Assembly: GCA_036435485.1 (NCBI GenBank)
Contig: CM071594.1
Coordinates: forward strand, 196,940,216-197,004,215
Direction: 5' to 3'
DNA: 64,000 nt
Source: Saposhnikovia divaricata
Lineage: Eukaryota > Streptophyta > Magnoliopsida > Apiales > Apiaceae
Shown: positions 48,545 through 59,632 of the stretch, piece by piece
How positions within the stretch are numbered: the stretch's first letter is position 1
Layout: each line of letters starts with the position of its first letter
Notes under the pieces: generated by a model
Databases searched by the model: none
Told to the model about the DNA's origin: nothing
What the model saw: only the letters and a program-made list of their open reading frames with translations
Position numbers and translations under genes: made by a program

Positions 48545-50028
48545 TAGAGCTGTTCACGAACCGAGCTGTTCGCGAACAAGTTCGGCTCGGCTTGTTAAGG
48601 GCTCGGTTCGGCTCGAGCTTAACGAGCTCGAGTCGAGCTCGAACAAGATTTTTTTTCGTTAAGCTTAACGAGCTCGAGCCGAGCTTTAGGGTGTTCAGCT
48701 CGAGCTCGGCTCGTTAAGGACTCGGTTTGGCTCGGTTCGTTAAAGCTCGAAAAAAATCAAAATTTTTAGTTTTTATTTTTTTATCTCCAACCAAATTAAT
48801 TTTTTATTTTTTGAAAATTTGGTAATATCACTAAATTAGATATATCTTGACATCCGTACGGTTGGATCGTCGAAAAATATTTTTTAAAAAATAGAAACAA
48901 CAATTTGTGACAAAGTACTAGTTACTAGTACTAGTTAAATTAGTAGTGATCTACTAAGATCTCCAACCAAATAAATTTTTTATTTTTTTAAATTTAGGAA
49001 TATCATTAAATTAGATATATCTTGACATCCATACGGTTGGATCGTCGAGAAATATTTTTTAAAAAATGGAAACAACAATTCGTGACAAAGCACTAGTTAC
49101 TAGTACTAGTTAAATTAGTAGTGATCTACTAAGATCTCCAACCAAATTAATTTTTTATTTTTTGAAAATTTGGGAATATCACTAAATTAGATATATGTTG
49201 ACATCCGAACGGTTAGATCATCGAAAAATATTTTTAAAAAAACAGAAACAACAATTTGTGACAAAGCACTAGTTACTAGTACTAGTTAAATTAGGAGTGA
49301 TCTAATAAGATCTCTAATCAAATTAATTTTTTATTTTTTGAAAATTTGGGAATATCACTAAATTAGATATATCTTGACATCCGTACGGTTGGATCGTCGA
49401 GAAATATTTTTTAAAAAATGGAAACAACAATTCGTGACAAAGCACTAGTTATTAGTACTAGTTAAATTAGTAGTGATCTACTAAGATCTCCAACCAAATT
49501 AATTTTTTATTTTTTGAAAATTTGGGAATATCAATAAATTAGATATATGTTGACATCTGTACAGTTGGATCATCGAAAAATATTTTTAAAAAAATAGAAA
49601 CAACAATTTGTGACAAAGCACTAGTACTAGTTAAATTAGGAGTGATCTACTAAGATCTCCAACCAAATTAATTTTTTATTTTTTGAAAATTTGGGAATAA
49701 ATTAGATATATCTTGACATCCGTACGGTTGGATCGTCGAAAAATATTTTTTAAAAAATGAAAAATAACAATTCATGACTACTAGTTAGAATAGTAGTGAT
49801 CTAATAAGATCTCCAACCAAATTAATTGTTCGCGAACAGCTCGAGCTCGGCTCGGCTCACGGCTGTTCGTGAACAACTCGAGTTCGGTTCGGTTCGGTCA
49901 AAACTCGGCTCGGTTCGTTAAGAAATCAGCTCGGTTCGTTAAGATCAAAGCTCGGCTCATTTCGTTTTGGTCAAAGTTCGGCTCATTTTGGTCAAAGCTC
50001 GACTTGACTCGGTTCGTGAACAGTCCTA
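48545..50028. mobile_element. hAT-type non-autonomous element (hAT-2), 1.48 kb
   Basis: Ends TAGAGCTGTTCACGAAC and GTTCGTGAACAGTCCTA are inverted repeats, with exact 8-bp duplication GTGAAGAG at 48537-48544 and 50029-50036. Both subterminal zones are dense in GGCTCG and CGAGC words (48545-48760 and 49840-50020). The core (48782-49835) is a tandem array of about 176 bp. No transposase ORF. It is the same kind of element as hAT-1 and hAT-3, but with a different subterminal word. Confidence 0.9.
48782..49835. repeat. 176-bp tandem array inside hAT-2, 6 copies
   Basis: ATCTCCAACCAAATTAATTT or a close variant starts near 48783, 48959, 49134, 49310, 49486, 49655 and 49810 (partial). Units carry TTGACATCCGTACGGTTGGA and the palindromic ACTAGTTACTAGTACTAGT. 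Most copies differ by only a few bases; the sixth and last are shortened. Confidence 0.95.
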
Positions 50029-50036
50029 GTGAAGAG

Positions 50037-50473
50037 TGATTGTTTCATGATTATTTCATTAATCATTGGGAAGGTAGGGTGGATTAGCAGAATAACGCAA
50101 CTTCAACACGTATATTAATATTATGGAGCGGTCCCTTTTACGCACTTGCTAGTTGCTTCTACCATTCTATTTTTACCTAATCCGTCCAAACTAGAGAGCA
50201 TACACCCAACTGATTACTAATCATTACTATCCAGTTTCACTCTACTCTATTCCAGAAATAAATTTTGGAAAGAAAAGAAAAAAAAGGTAAAGAATAATTT
50301 ATGTAACTTGTTCTAAAATAATTTTTTTCAAAGGAAAAGGAGAGAAAGGTAAAGATTAGGAAAAAAGTTCCCTTTATATTTATCTCAAAAATTTTCTACC
50401 CATTTTTAGAAAGATAAAGAAAATGAATCACTTTCCATTCTTTTATTTTCTTTACTAAGTTCGGCAACATAGG
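50037..50473. other. AT-rich intergenic stretch between hAT-2 and hAT-3
   Basis: No gene or repeat recognised. It is rich in AAAG and GAAAAG on the plus strand. Confidence 0.4.
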
Positions 50474-50481
50474 AGGCTAGA

Positions 50482-50935
50482 TAGGGCTGTAAATGAATTG
50501 ATACACTCGCGAACGGCTCGGTGTTCGGTTCAAAAAAAGCTCGATTCGGGTTCGATTCGATTCACAAACGAGTTGATCTTGAACATAATTTTAAGGATCG
50601 ATTTATAAACGAGCCGAACCTGATCACGGTAAAGTTCGACTCGATAGCTCGCGAACAAGATCGATTAACGTGTTTGTGAACAGGCTCGTAGACATAGCTC
50701 ATAAACATGTTCGTGAATAAGTTCGATAATTGAGATCGCTAACATGCTCGGTATTCGAGTTCATTAGCAACCCATAAACAAATTCAATAGATAATCTCTT
50801 ATAAAATATATGTTTGGTTATTAGAATATACTATCGAAAATCTTATTAATTGTATACCATTAATTTTAATATTTTATATGTTATGCTAAATATTATAATT
50901 GTTTATTTTATAATAATAATAATAATAATAATAAC

Positions 50936-51016
<81 letters not shown>

Positions 51017-51855
51017 TAACTCAATCTTACAATTAGTATATGTAGTTATGTATCAAATTAACTATTACATCATTTAAAGTGCTAAATTTTTGTATTAAAT
51101 ATTATTGATGCATAAATTTATTTTTTATTATCTAAATATATAAAAATATATAGAAGTATGTTTATGATTGTGTAAAATTTGAATTATAATAACTTGAGAT
51201 ACTTGCAAATATGAAATATAAAGACCAAAATATGTTAATTAAACACTATACATACAAAAATATTTTTTTAATACTTTATATTTATAAAATGTCATGCCAA
51301 AATTTACAGATAAGATTGTAAATTTATGTAAGGAGACCAATACTTTTGTATGATTGATATTTTATAGATTTTTGTAAGAAAATTATTATTTTGTATGATT
51401 AATGATATTTTATGTAAGGAGATGTGAGAATTTTATTGGTTGATGATTTATTCTTATTATTTTTAGTGGTGAGACACAAATTTAATTATTTAATTTTGGA
51501 CTTTTTAAATTTTTTAATGTTAGATTTTTGTATACAAAAATAAGAAAACAAGTTTATGAGTTTGTCGTAAGTGAGCTCGTGAGCATAAGTTCGCGAGCAA
51601 TATTTAAGATTTATTCGTGACCATAATTTCATGAACAAGCTCGTGAACAAGCTTAATGAATTGTTCGAAAACAAAAGTTCGTGAGTAAGCTCATGATTTC
51701 GTGAATGGTTTGCGAATAACATTTTATCTTAACGAACCGAGCTCAAACATATTTTTTTGGCTCGATTCAAGTTCGAGCTCAAATTCGAGTTCGATAAATT
51801 CTTAACAAACGATACATGAACATTTTAAAGTTCGACTCGGCTCATTTACACCCTG
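50482..51855. mobile_element. hAT-type non-autonomous element (hAT-3), 1.37 kb
   Basis: Ends TAGGGCTGTAAATGA and TCATTTACACCCTG are inverted repeats, with exact 8-bp duplication AGGCTAGA at 50474-50481 and 51856-51863. Subterminal zones hold many GAACC, CGAGC and GCTCG words. A TAA microsatellite of over 100 bp fills 50909-51014. No transposase ORF; the isoleucine-rich frame at 50850-51077 is only the microsatellite. Confidence 0.9.
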
Positions 51856-51863
51856 AGGCTAGA

Positions 51864-52438
51864 GTTATTTAATGATTTTTGTATAAAGCTGTCTAATAAT
51901 GATCCGTTAACCATATTTCATATATTAAATCTTTCGGAACATCTTAATCTTTTAAAATATATTGGTTTATACCCTGTACGTAATTTATTTTTTAATAATA
52001 AATATAATATATAATAATAACCATAAAATAAATAAATAAAATAATTTAATAACTAAGATCAAACAATATAATTTTGAAAGAACTTTTATTAATATAATAT
52101 TATTTTTATATGTTATAATAAATATATTTAAAGATAAAATTAGTTCAATATTCTATTATATATGTTGCATGATACTATGCATTTATGAGTTTATCAAAAT
52201 TAAAAGATTAATTCAAAATTTTAAATTATCTATATAAATGATATTTTAATTTGTATATAAACTTTCTATGATTAACAATGGATCAAGTCATGGATCAAGT
52301 CATGTGAATTTTATCCAAACATAAGTATGAATATCAAACGAAAAATGTATTATCCAATTGATTAAATTAAAGTTAAAGATTATATCCGAACCTATGGATG
52401 ACAAAGATGAGGAATGAGTTATTCAATAATTTATAATA
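51864..52438. other. AT-rich intergenic stretch
   Basis: Nothing recognised except a small direct repeat, ATGGATCAAGTC twice at about 52278-52305. Confidence 0.4.
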
Positions 52439-55400
52439 CTAGCTTAAAACCGTGCGATGCATTGGCTTTTTTAATTTTAAATTAATTTTTTAATTAATTT
52501 GAATTAATTTTTTGAGACATGATTTTCAAAGGATTAAATTTTTAAATGAGATGATTTGATAACAATTATATAAATGTCATCCGTGATATTTCTAGAAAAG
52601 GTGGGATTTTAGTTTGAAAATATAGAAAAGATGGTGAATTTTAGTTGAAAAGCATAATTGGTTAATTATTAGTACTTATAAAATTATTATTTTATTTTAT
52701 TAAATAGAGATCTTAGTTAGATAATATTAGAAAGGTAACATGTTTTAGGCGAAAAAGGTAATTGATTAATTTATAGAAATTATAATTTAATTATGTTATT
52801 TAACTAAATAAAATTGTTAATAGTGTGTTTAGAAATGTTGCCCGTGATATTTCTAGAAAAAGAAGGATTTTAGTTAGAAAATATAAATGATAATACATTT
52901 TAACTGAAAAAGGTAATCGGTTAATTTTTAGTATTACAATATTATTATTTTATTTTATTAAATAGAACTGCCCATGATATAATTTGAAAAAAAAATTGTA
53001 ATTAGAGAAAATAGAAAAAGTAAAATTAAAATTAAAAAGGCAACATGTTTAGGGTGAAAAAGCTAATTGATTAGTTTATAGTAATTACAATTTAATTATG
53101 TTATTTTTACTAAATAAAATTGCTCGTAGTATTTTTAGAAAAGGTAAAATTAATGTTGACCGTGATATTTATAAAAAAAAGGATTTTAGTTAGAAAATAT
53201 TGAAAATATGATACGTTTGGCTAGGAATCGGTTAACTATTAGTATTATAAATTATTGTTATTTTTTATTACATGGAACCTCCCATGATTTAATTGGAAAA
53301 AGAGAGATTTTAGTTAGAGAAAATAGAAAACCTAACGTGCTTTAGCTGAAAAAGGTAATTAATTAGTTAATAGTAATTATAATATAATTATGCTATTTTA
53401 TTAAAAAAAATTGTTCATAGAGTTTTTAATATGGAGAAATTTTAGTTAGATAAAATATAAAAAATATTGTGTTTTACCCGAAAAGGGAAATTAATTAGTT
53501 ATTGAAAAAGAGAATTGGTAATATGTTTAACTTGAAAAAGGAAATTGATTAGTTATTAGAATGAATTTTATATGTAATTAGGTAAGTGTAATTAGGTAAA
53601 ATCAATAGACACCGTACCAACCCAAACTTATAATGTTTCGGCTATTATAATATAGTATAGATAGTATAGATTTAAGTGAGGATAATTAAGTAAAAAAATC
53701 AAGTTTAAAAATGAGATATTTTAGTTAGAAAATATAAAAAAGATTTTACCTTTTACTTGGAAAAGGTAATTAGTTAGTTATTAATAAATGAGTAAATTGC
53801 ACTGTAGTGGCCAGATAAATTAATTTTTTGCACTTTGATGGCCAAAGTTACAAATCTTGCACTATGATGGCTCAAAATTCTTTTTCTGGACATTTAAATG
53901 ACTTCCGTCATCCATCCATTAAAAATAGGAGCACCGTTACTGACTATTAATTACATAGAAGGGTATAATCGTCTTCTTCCATAAACCATCATCAAGAACA
54001 CTCAATTAAACCCCAACACACACAGAGTAATCGCACACATACACACCCACCCATAGTCACGCACACACACAGCCACAATCACACACACGCTACTACACAC
54101 ACACACACACACAATCACACGTAGTGATGAACATGGGGGAAGATATTGGTGATGGAGGAGTGCTGTTCGTCGGTAACGGAGAAACGGGAGGTGAAGTAGA
54201 TAAGGTGGGCTATGGCTGCTATGCAACGAGTTGAATTGGTGAAGGAGAAGTTGAATGGAGGTGGCTGTGCGCGGTGGTGAAGAGGGAAGGTGGAGGTGGG
54301 TTTGTTGATGAAGAACAGAGGAGTTGGTGAACTGTTGGACGGTGGTTGTGATTTGTTAATTGAGTGAGAGTGAGAGAGGGAACGGAGGGCAGTAGAAGGT
54401 GTGGAGAAGAAAATGGAGATGGGTGGAGTTGGGTTGGCGATGGTTGACGGAGAAGAGGAACAGAGGCAGTGATGATTGTTGAGTGAAAGGGAAGAAATGC
54501 AGAGGCGAGTGTGGTGGAGATGGTGTGAACGAAAATGGGTGGAGGGGCGGTGGAGGTCTGGCAGTGGTGGCGAGTTGAACTGCGGTGTAGCTGTGCAGTG
54601 AGGCGAGTGTGGAGGAGATGGACTGAGAATAAGAAGAGGTGGGTGGAAATAGGAAAGGAGGATGAGAATGCGGAGAGGAAAAAAATTGAGGTGGGTCGGT
54701 TGATTGTTAGTCGGAGGAGATGGGTGAAAGGTTAGTGGTGGGTGAACGAAGGTGGAGAGTTTGAATTAGAGAAAGATCGAGTGAGTTTGAGAGATTGAGG
54801 AGAGGAGATGGAATGAAATGGAGAATGGTGGTGAAGATAAACGGAGGTGTGGAGGAGATTTAAGAGGACGGGAAACTTCTTGAGTTCGCCGGATTTGTTC
54901 TCGATTATAAATTCCGGCTAGTTTTGGACCATGTTTTGGTCATATTGTTGTTGCTCAGTTGAGAGGCTTGCATTTTTTGTCAAAAACCAAGCAAAACCGT
55001 GCGTAAACAGAGGTAGTAGAGTCGCCGGAAACTGGGTTGTTGCCCGTTTCTAGGGAATGGTGGCCGAAAACTGCAGTTGGTGAAGAACATTCAAGGTGTT
55101 CTTGTTTTTTTCATTTTATTGTTTTAATTAGTCAGTTGGTTTGATCTGTGGTAGTAGCAATGTGGTAAAAAAATTGTGATTTTAATATTTTAACTGTTTT
55201 ATACTGACAGAATTTTTAAGAATAATTACTTTTATCTTTTTGGTAAAAGTTTTATTTACTTTTCCTAATTATTTTCATTTTATAATTATTTTATTTTATA
55301 ATTATATGATAAATGTGCAAGGTTAAGGACAATAATACCTCTAACAATTTAACTCCGTTAAGGTCATGCTAACGGAAGTCATTTAAGTGGCTAAAAAAAG

Positions 55401-56546
55401 TATTTCGAGCCATCATAGTGCAAGATTTGCAACTTTGGCCATCAAAGTGCAAAAAATTAATTCATCTGGCCACTACAGTGCAATTTACTCTTAATAAATA
55501 TAATATTATTAGTTTATTTCATTAATTAGAACGACTATATTTTTGGGAAAAAAAGATTTTAGTTAGAAAATTTAGAAAAGATAATAGCTGAAAAATGTAA
55601 TTGGTTAGTTATTATTAAGGAGAAAATGAGATATTTAGTTAGAAAAGATAGAAAATATATTATCTTTTAGCTGAAAAAGATAATCAGTTAGTTATTAATA
55701 ATTATAATATTATTAGTTTATTTCATTAATTAAAACGATCATATTTTTGGGAAGAAGAGTTTATAGTTAGAAAAAATTATAAAAGTAAAGGTAGAAAAGG
55801 TAATAGCTGAAAAAGATAATTGAGTAGTTATTATTTAGAAGAAAATGAGATATTTTAGTTAAAAAATATAAAAAACATATTACCTTTTAGTTAGAAAAGG
55901 TAATCAGTTAGTTATTTGTAATTATAATATATTAGTTATTTCATTAATTCAAACGATTATGTTTTTGGAAAATTAGGCTTTAGTTAGAAAAGTTAGAAAG
56001 GTAATAGCTGAAAAAGGTAGTTTGTTAGTTATTATTTAGGGAAAGTGTTGGAAGAGCTGCGTTAGACATTTTGGGAAAATATTATGTTTTATTTTTTAAT
56101 AAGTAAGTAAAATAATTAATGGTAATAAAGTAAAACAATTAAATTAGGTAAATACTGTGAAAAGATAATTGGTTAGTTATTATTTAGAAGAAAATTAGAT
56201 ATTTTAGTTAGAAAATATAGAAAGATGTTATCTTTTAGTTGGTAATCAGTTAGTTATATATAATTAAAATATTTTAGTTATTTCATTAATTAGAACGATC
56301 ATTTTTTGGAAATAATATATTTTAGTTAGAAAAGTTAGAAAAAGTAATAGTTGAAAAAGGTAGTTTGTTAGTTATTATTAGGGGAAGTGTTGGGAAGAGT
56401 GATATTTTGAGAAAAGATTGTGTTTTGTTTTTTAATAAGTAAGTAAAATAATTAATGGTAATAAAGTAAAACAATTAAATAAGGTAAGTACTGTACCCTA
56501 CCGTACCAAAACTTTTAATGTTTCGTCTTTTATAATATAGTATAGA
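52439..56546 (-). mobile_element. Minus-strand Helitron (composite), hosting a Mutator-like element
   Basis: At the left, CTAG (52439-52442) and a decayed hairpin (CCGTGCGATGCATTGG) form the 3' end on the minus strand. At the right, the inverse of TCTATACTATATTATAA (56530-56546) forms the 5' end, followed by T, so it sits between A and T on the minus strand. The interior repeats a segment of about 150-190 bp (TTTTAGTTAGAAAATATAGA, then GAAAAAGGTAAT, then ATTAATTA words). A second copy of the 5' end stands inside at about 53600-53671, so two Helitrons may be joined or nested. No Rep/helicase coding. The Mutator-like element at 53790-55490 accounts for 1.7 kb. Confidence 0.65.
53790..55490. mobile_element. 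Mutator-like element (MULE), 1.7 kb, possible gene-capture type
   Basis: Long terminal inverted repeats of about 115 bp begin GAGTAAATTGCACTGTAGTG at the left and end with the inverse at the right. The exact 9-bp duplication TTAATAAAT (53781-53789, 55491-55499) fits the Mutator superfamily. There is no transposase. The interior (about 53990-55110) is richer in G than its surroundings and strongly purine-biased on the plus strand (GGTGGTGGAG-type words), with a CA run at 54015-54120. Such an interior could be captured from a gene (Pack-MULE); I cannot name a parent. The short frames at 54002-54226 and 54535-54735 are unsupported. Confidence 0.9.
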
Positions 56547-56548
56547 TA

Positions 56549-57187
56549 CTAGCTTATAACTCGTGCAATGCACGGCTCCTTTATCAATATTAATAATTAT
56601 ATTAATTTATAATTTTAATTTTAATATATATATATTTATTATTAGTTTTAAGACTTTATAATATTTATAAGGTTAATGATATTATTAATTTTATATATAT
56701 TTTAAATTTTTATTCTTAACATAAAAATGTTTTGAATAGAAAACATGATCAAATTAGGATATTTAAGAAGATTAATTCGGTTTGATTAAAGAACTCTATT
56801 TTTATTTGATTTAAATTATCAAAATACTATTTTTAGTATTTTGAATATAATTCAAATGCAATTTTAATATTAGATCTCAAGATTCTCATCTATCTTATAT
56901 AGAGATCTAACGACCCTTATGCAACAGAAAATGGGGTATAATTTATGTATAAAATAAAATGGTTTCCTTATTAAATTATAGCTACTTTTTAGTTAAGAAT
57001 TTTGCAAAATTCAATTTTAATACAACATTTTCTAACTTATATCCATTTCAGATAATAATTTCTTCTTTTTATTTGATATAATCTAGATCATTCATTTTTA
57101 AAATATTAGAATTAACGATTAAGATTATTTTGAGAGTATCGAGAATCGAAATTTTGGATAATATTCCTTTTACGCTTATTATAACGA
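56549..57187 (-). mobile_element. Minus-strand Helitron, about 640 bp
   Basis: CTAG at 56549-56552 and a hairpin CGTGCAATGCACG (56571-56585) give the 3' end. The inverse of ATAATAAGCGTAAAAGG (57167-57183) resembles the 5' end of the Helitron at 45147. The expected TC is at 57187-57186 but is not preceded by A, so this end may be damaged. It directly abuts the previous Helitron. Confidence 0.6.
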
Positions 57188-57372
57188 CTCCTTTTTTAAT
57201 ATCTATAATTATATCGATTATTGTAATATTTATATTTCATTAGTTTACATGTCAAATGGTTGTTAAAAATTGATATATATAAAATTTTACACGTTCAATT
57301 TGCTATTTGCATTCTACCGTGTACTGTGAAATTAATAAAATAATCTTTAATTTATTGTTGATTTAATAATTA

Positions 57373-57683
57373 CTAGCGTATAGCCCGTGCAAAGCACGGG
57401 TTACTTTTAATTTTTAAAATTTGTTTATAGTATAATATTATAAATATTAATTTTAATATGTTATTGAAAAAATTCGAACCTTACATCTTTGTATATAATA
57501 ATTTTTAGTATTAAATATAAATTAGTATGTAGGTGGCACGAATATCTTTATATGTAACAACTTTTACTATTGTTATATCTAACGGTCATGATCTATTTGA
57601 GTTGAAGATATAAGGATTGTGAATAAAACTGAGGGGATAACGAAACTACAAATTATACCCCCTTTCACTTATTATAGTATAGA
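57373..57683 (-). mobile_element. Small non-autonomous Helitron, 311 bp
   Basis: On the minus strand it begins TCTATACTATAATAAGTG, preceded by A, and ends with a hairpin CCCGTGC-TTT-GCACGGG and CTAG followed by T. All Helitron end marks are intact. There is no coding. It holds TATATCTAACGGTCATGATC-type sequence like that in other Helitrons of the region. Confidence 0.85.
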
Positions 57684-57988
57684 TTTTTATATAAATAGTA
57701 TTTTCAATAATTTTTTAATTTTATTTTAACATAATTTGATATATTCATGTTTAAGGATTATACATATGTTTTCTTATTATAAACAATGTATACTGATTTT
57801 TAATATATTTTATTAATAATTGAAAGATATGGTGTGATATTTTTTGATATATATTAGTGGTTGCAAGATTATTTTTAAATTAAAAGGTAACGTGTTTAAT
57901 TAGGAAAAAATATTAATGATTGAAAGATATGCATGATTTATGTTTTTAGGTGTTTATTAATGGTAGAAAGATATGGTGCAATATTTTT

Positions 57989-58028
<40 letters not shown>

Positions 58029-58243
58029 GATTGTAAAAAGGTAACATGTTTTAATTAAATAGAAGGTAACGTGTTTTAATTAGATAGAAATATTAATGAC
58101 TAAAAATATGGTATGATTTATGTATTTAGTTGTATATATTAATGATTGTAAGATTATTTTTAAAGTAAAAGGTAACGTGTTTTAATTAGATAGAAGGTAA
58201 CATGTTTTATAAAAAAGGCAAACATGTTTTAGTACTATGCTAA
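57684..58243. repeat. Helitron-like degenerate repeats
   Basis: GGTAACGTGTTTTAATTAG recurs near 57887, 58064 and 58170 and, in shorter form, near 58030 and 58195. TATTAATGATTG also recurs. Similar words fill the Helitron at 52439-56546. A TA microsatellite lies at about 57998-58022. No ends were identified. Confidence 0.5.
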
Positions 58244-58513
58244 ATGGCGAGAGGTGAGGAGAGAGTGCACGCAAACAGAGGAGAAAATTTTCAAATTTCA
58301 AACGGCAAGAAGTCTGAAGATCAAGATCGGAGAAGTAATCGGACCAATAGGGATGGAAGAGAATCATCGAGAATAAATGGGGAAATTATTCTAAGGGATT
58401 TCATTGAGGGAAATAAAGATATTGTGGACTTGGAGACTTTGACAAAGTTTAGGGCTGGAGACAAACAAGCAATTACGGATGCGCTAAATCAGATTCATTG
58501 GAGAATTTTGAAG
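58244..58513 (+). CDS. Possible host first exon, cut off by an LTR insertion
   Basis: An ATG at 58244 opens 90 codons (MARGEERVHANRGENFQISN, later RDFIEGNKDIVDLETLTKFR). They are hydrophilic, with balanced codon use unlike the low-complexity frames nearby. At 58513/58514 stands a good donor, AAG-GTGAGAC, in phase 0. Twenty-five bases later the LTR begins (58539). The frame reading on into the LTR to 58567 is accidental. I do not recognise the family. It could be the first exon of a host gene, or a piece carried by the Helitrons to its left. Low confidence. Confidence 0.35.
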
Positions 58514-58538
58514 GTGAGACAAAGCGAGGATAAAGATC

Positions 58539-59528
58539 TGTTATTCCCAGATTACACACTTGTATAATTGTAGAAGGGGTGGTTGAATACAATTCTTGAT
58601 ATTTATAAATTCCTGATAAGAACTCCAGAAATCTATAAGAAGATAATTGCTGTATAAAGATTAATGCACAAACACATATAAAATCAGGTAGTTAAATGTA
58701 CCACCTGAAGCTTTTATTTGAAGAAAACTCTGTGATACAAATGTACACAGCTGCTGTTTTACAACTCTATGCTTTCTAAGGATATTCAAGAAAACCTTAA
58801 GCAAATGTATCTGTTTTCTTTGCTTCTAAAGAGTTGCTACACTTGGTTATATATCCCAAGTTTACAAGTACAACAGGAATAAGATAATACTAATCTAATT
58901 CAAGTTGACTTGCTACTTCACTCCAAATACACATGTAGCCAAAAGGTTGTCCTTGTGAACAGACATGTCCCCTGCACCTTTCTTGTATTCATAGTGTAAA
59001 CGGAATGCTTCTTTCTTCTGCGTTTCCAAAGTATGGCTGCCATACTGCTTTTTGTACCTACTATCACCCCATGTGATCTGTCAGTCAAACCTGTCTTTAT
59101 CAACTGCTAATCCCCAGCTAGCATAGAAGAAAGTGTTAATGATTATCCGTTGACATTGTACACTGTCATCCGTTGATAATAGATTGAGCTGTATCCGTTG
59201 ATATTGTAGATTTGAGCTGTATCTGTTGATAGAGTTCTGTCTTCATCCGTTGATACACTTTCACTTAAACAGAATTATATAGCATAGCTTATTTACAATT
59301 GGCTACCCTATTCTGCCTATCCATTGATGGTCAACATGACTGTGGATAAAAACACTATCAATTGATAACATAGAGATACTGCAGTATGCTACAAAACCTC
59401 ATCCGTTGAAGAGCTACCTGTCAACGGATAGAGTTATAATTCCTCATCCGTTGATAGTTACAAAACATGACTTATACAATTTGTGCATAAAATGTGAAGT
59501 TATCATCAAGTACAACATATTCCTAACA
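58539..59528 (-). repeat. 3' LTR of the Sirevirus-like element
   Basis: 990 bp with inverted ends TGTTA/TAACA. A minus-strand TATA box, GGATATATAACC, lies at 58845-58856. In U3 (59140-59460) the word TCCGTTGA or a one-base variant occurs about nine times. The flank before it ends AGATC, the expected target duplication, whose partner is outside the window. Confidence 0.85.
59140..59460. promoter_or_regulatory. TCCGTTGA motif cluster in LTR U3
   Basis: ATCCGTTGA or a one-base variant lies near 59147, 59168, 59191, 59219 (variant), 59244, 59319 (variant), 59400 and 59443, and inverted at 59419. It holds CCGTTG, which fits the plant MYB core CNGTTR. The cluster stands 300-600 bases before the TATA box in element orientation, where enhancers are expected. 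Binding is inference. Confidence 0.6.
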
Positions 59529-59542
59529 ATCTCTCCCAATTT
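59529..59542 (-). other. 3' polypurine tract of the Sirevirus-like element
   Basis: On the minus strand AAATTGGGAGAGAT directly precedes the LTR start TGTTAGG. Confidence 0.75.
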
Positions 59543-59632
59543 ATGCTTGATGAACATAAAGCCATAAATATAGGACCTTGATGATAAAAAAACATTTCCT
59601 TAGAAATATTTACTGATGGATGCATAATTGTA

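Noticed and set aside
50850..51077. Open frame with a long isoleucine run
   Set aside because: It is the TAA microsatellite in hAT-3.
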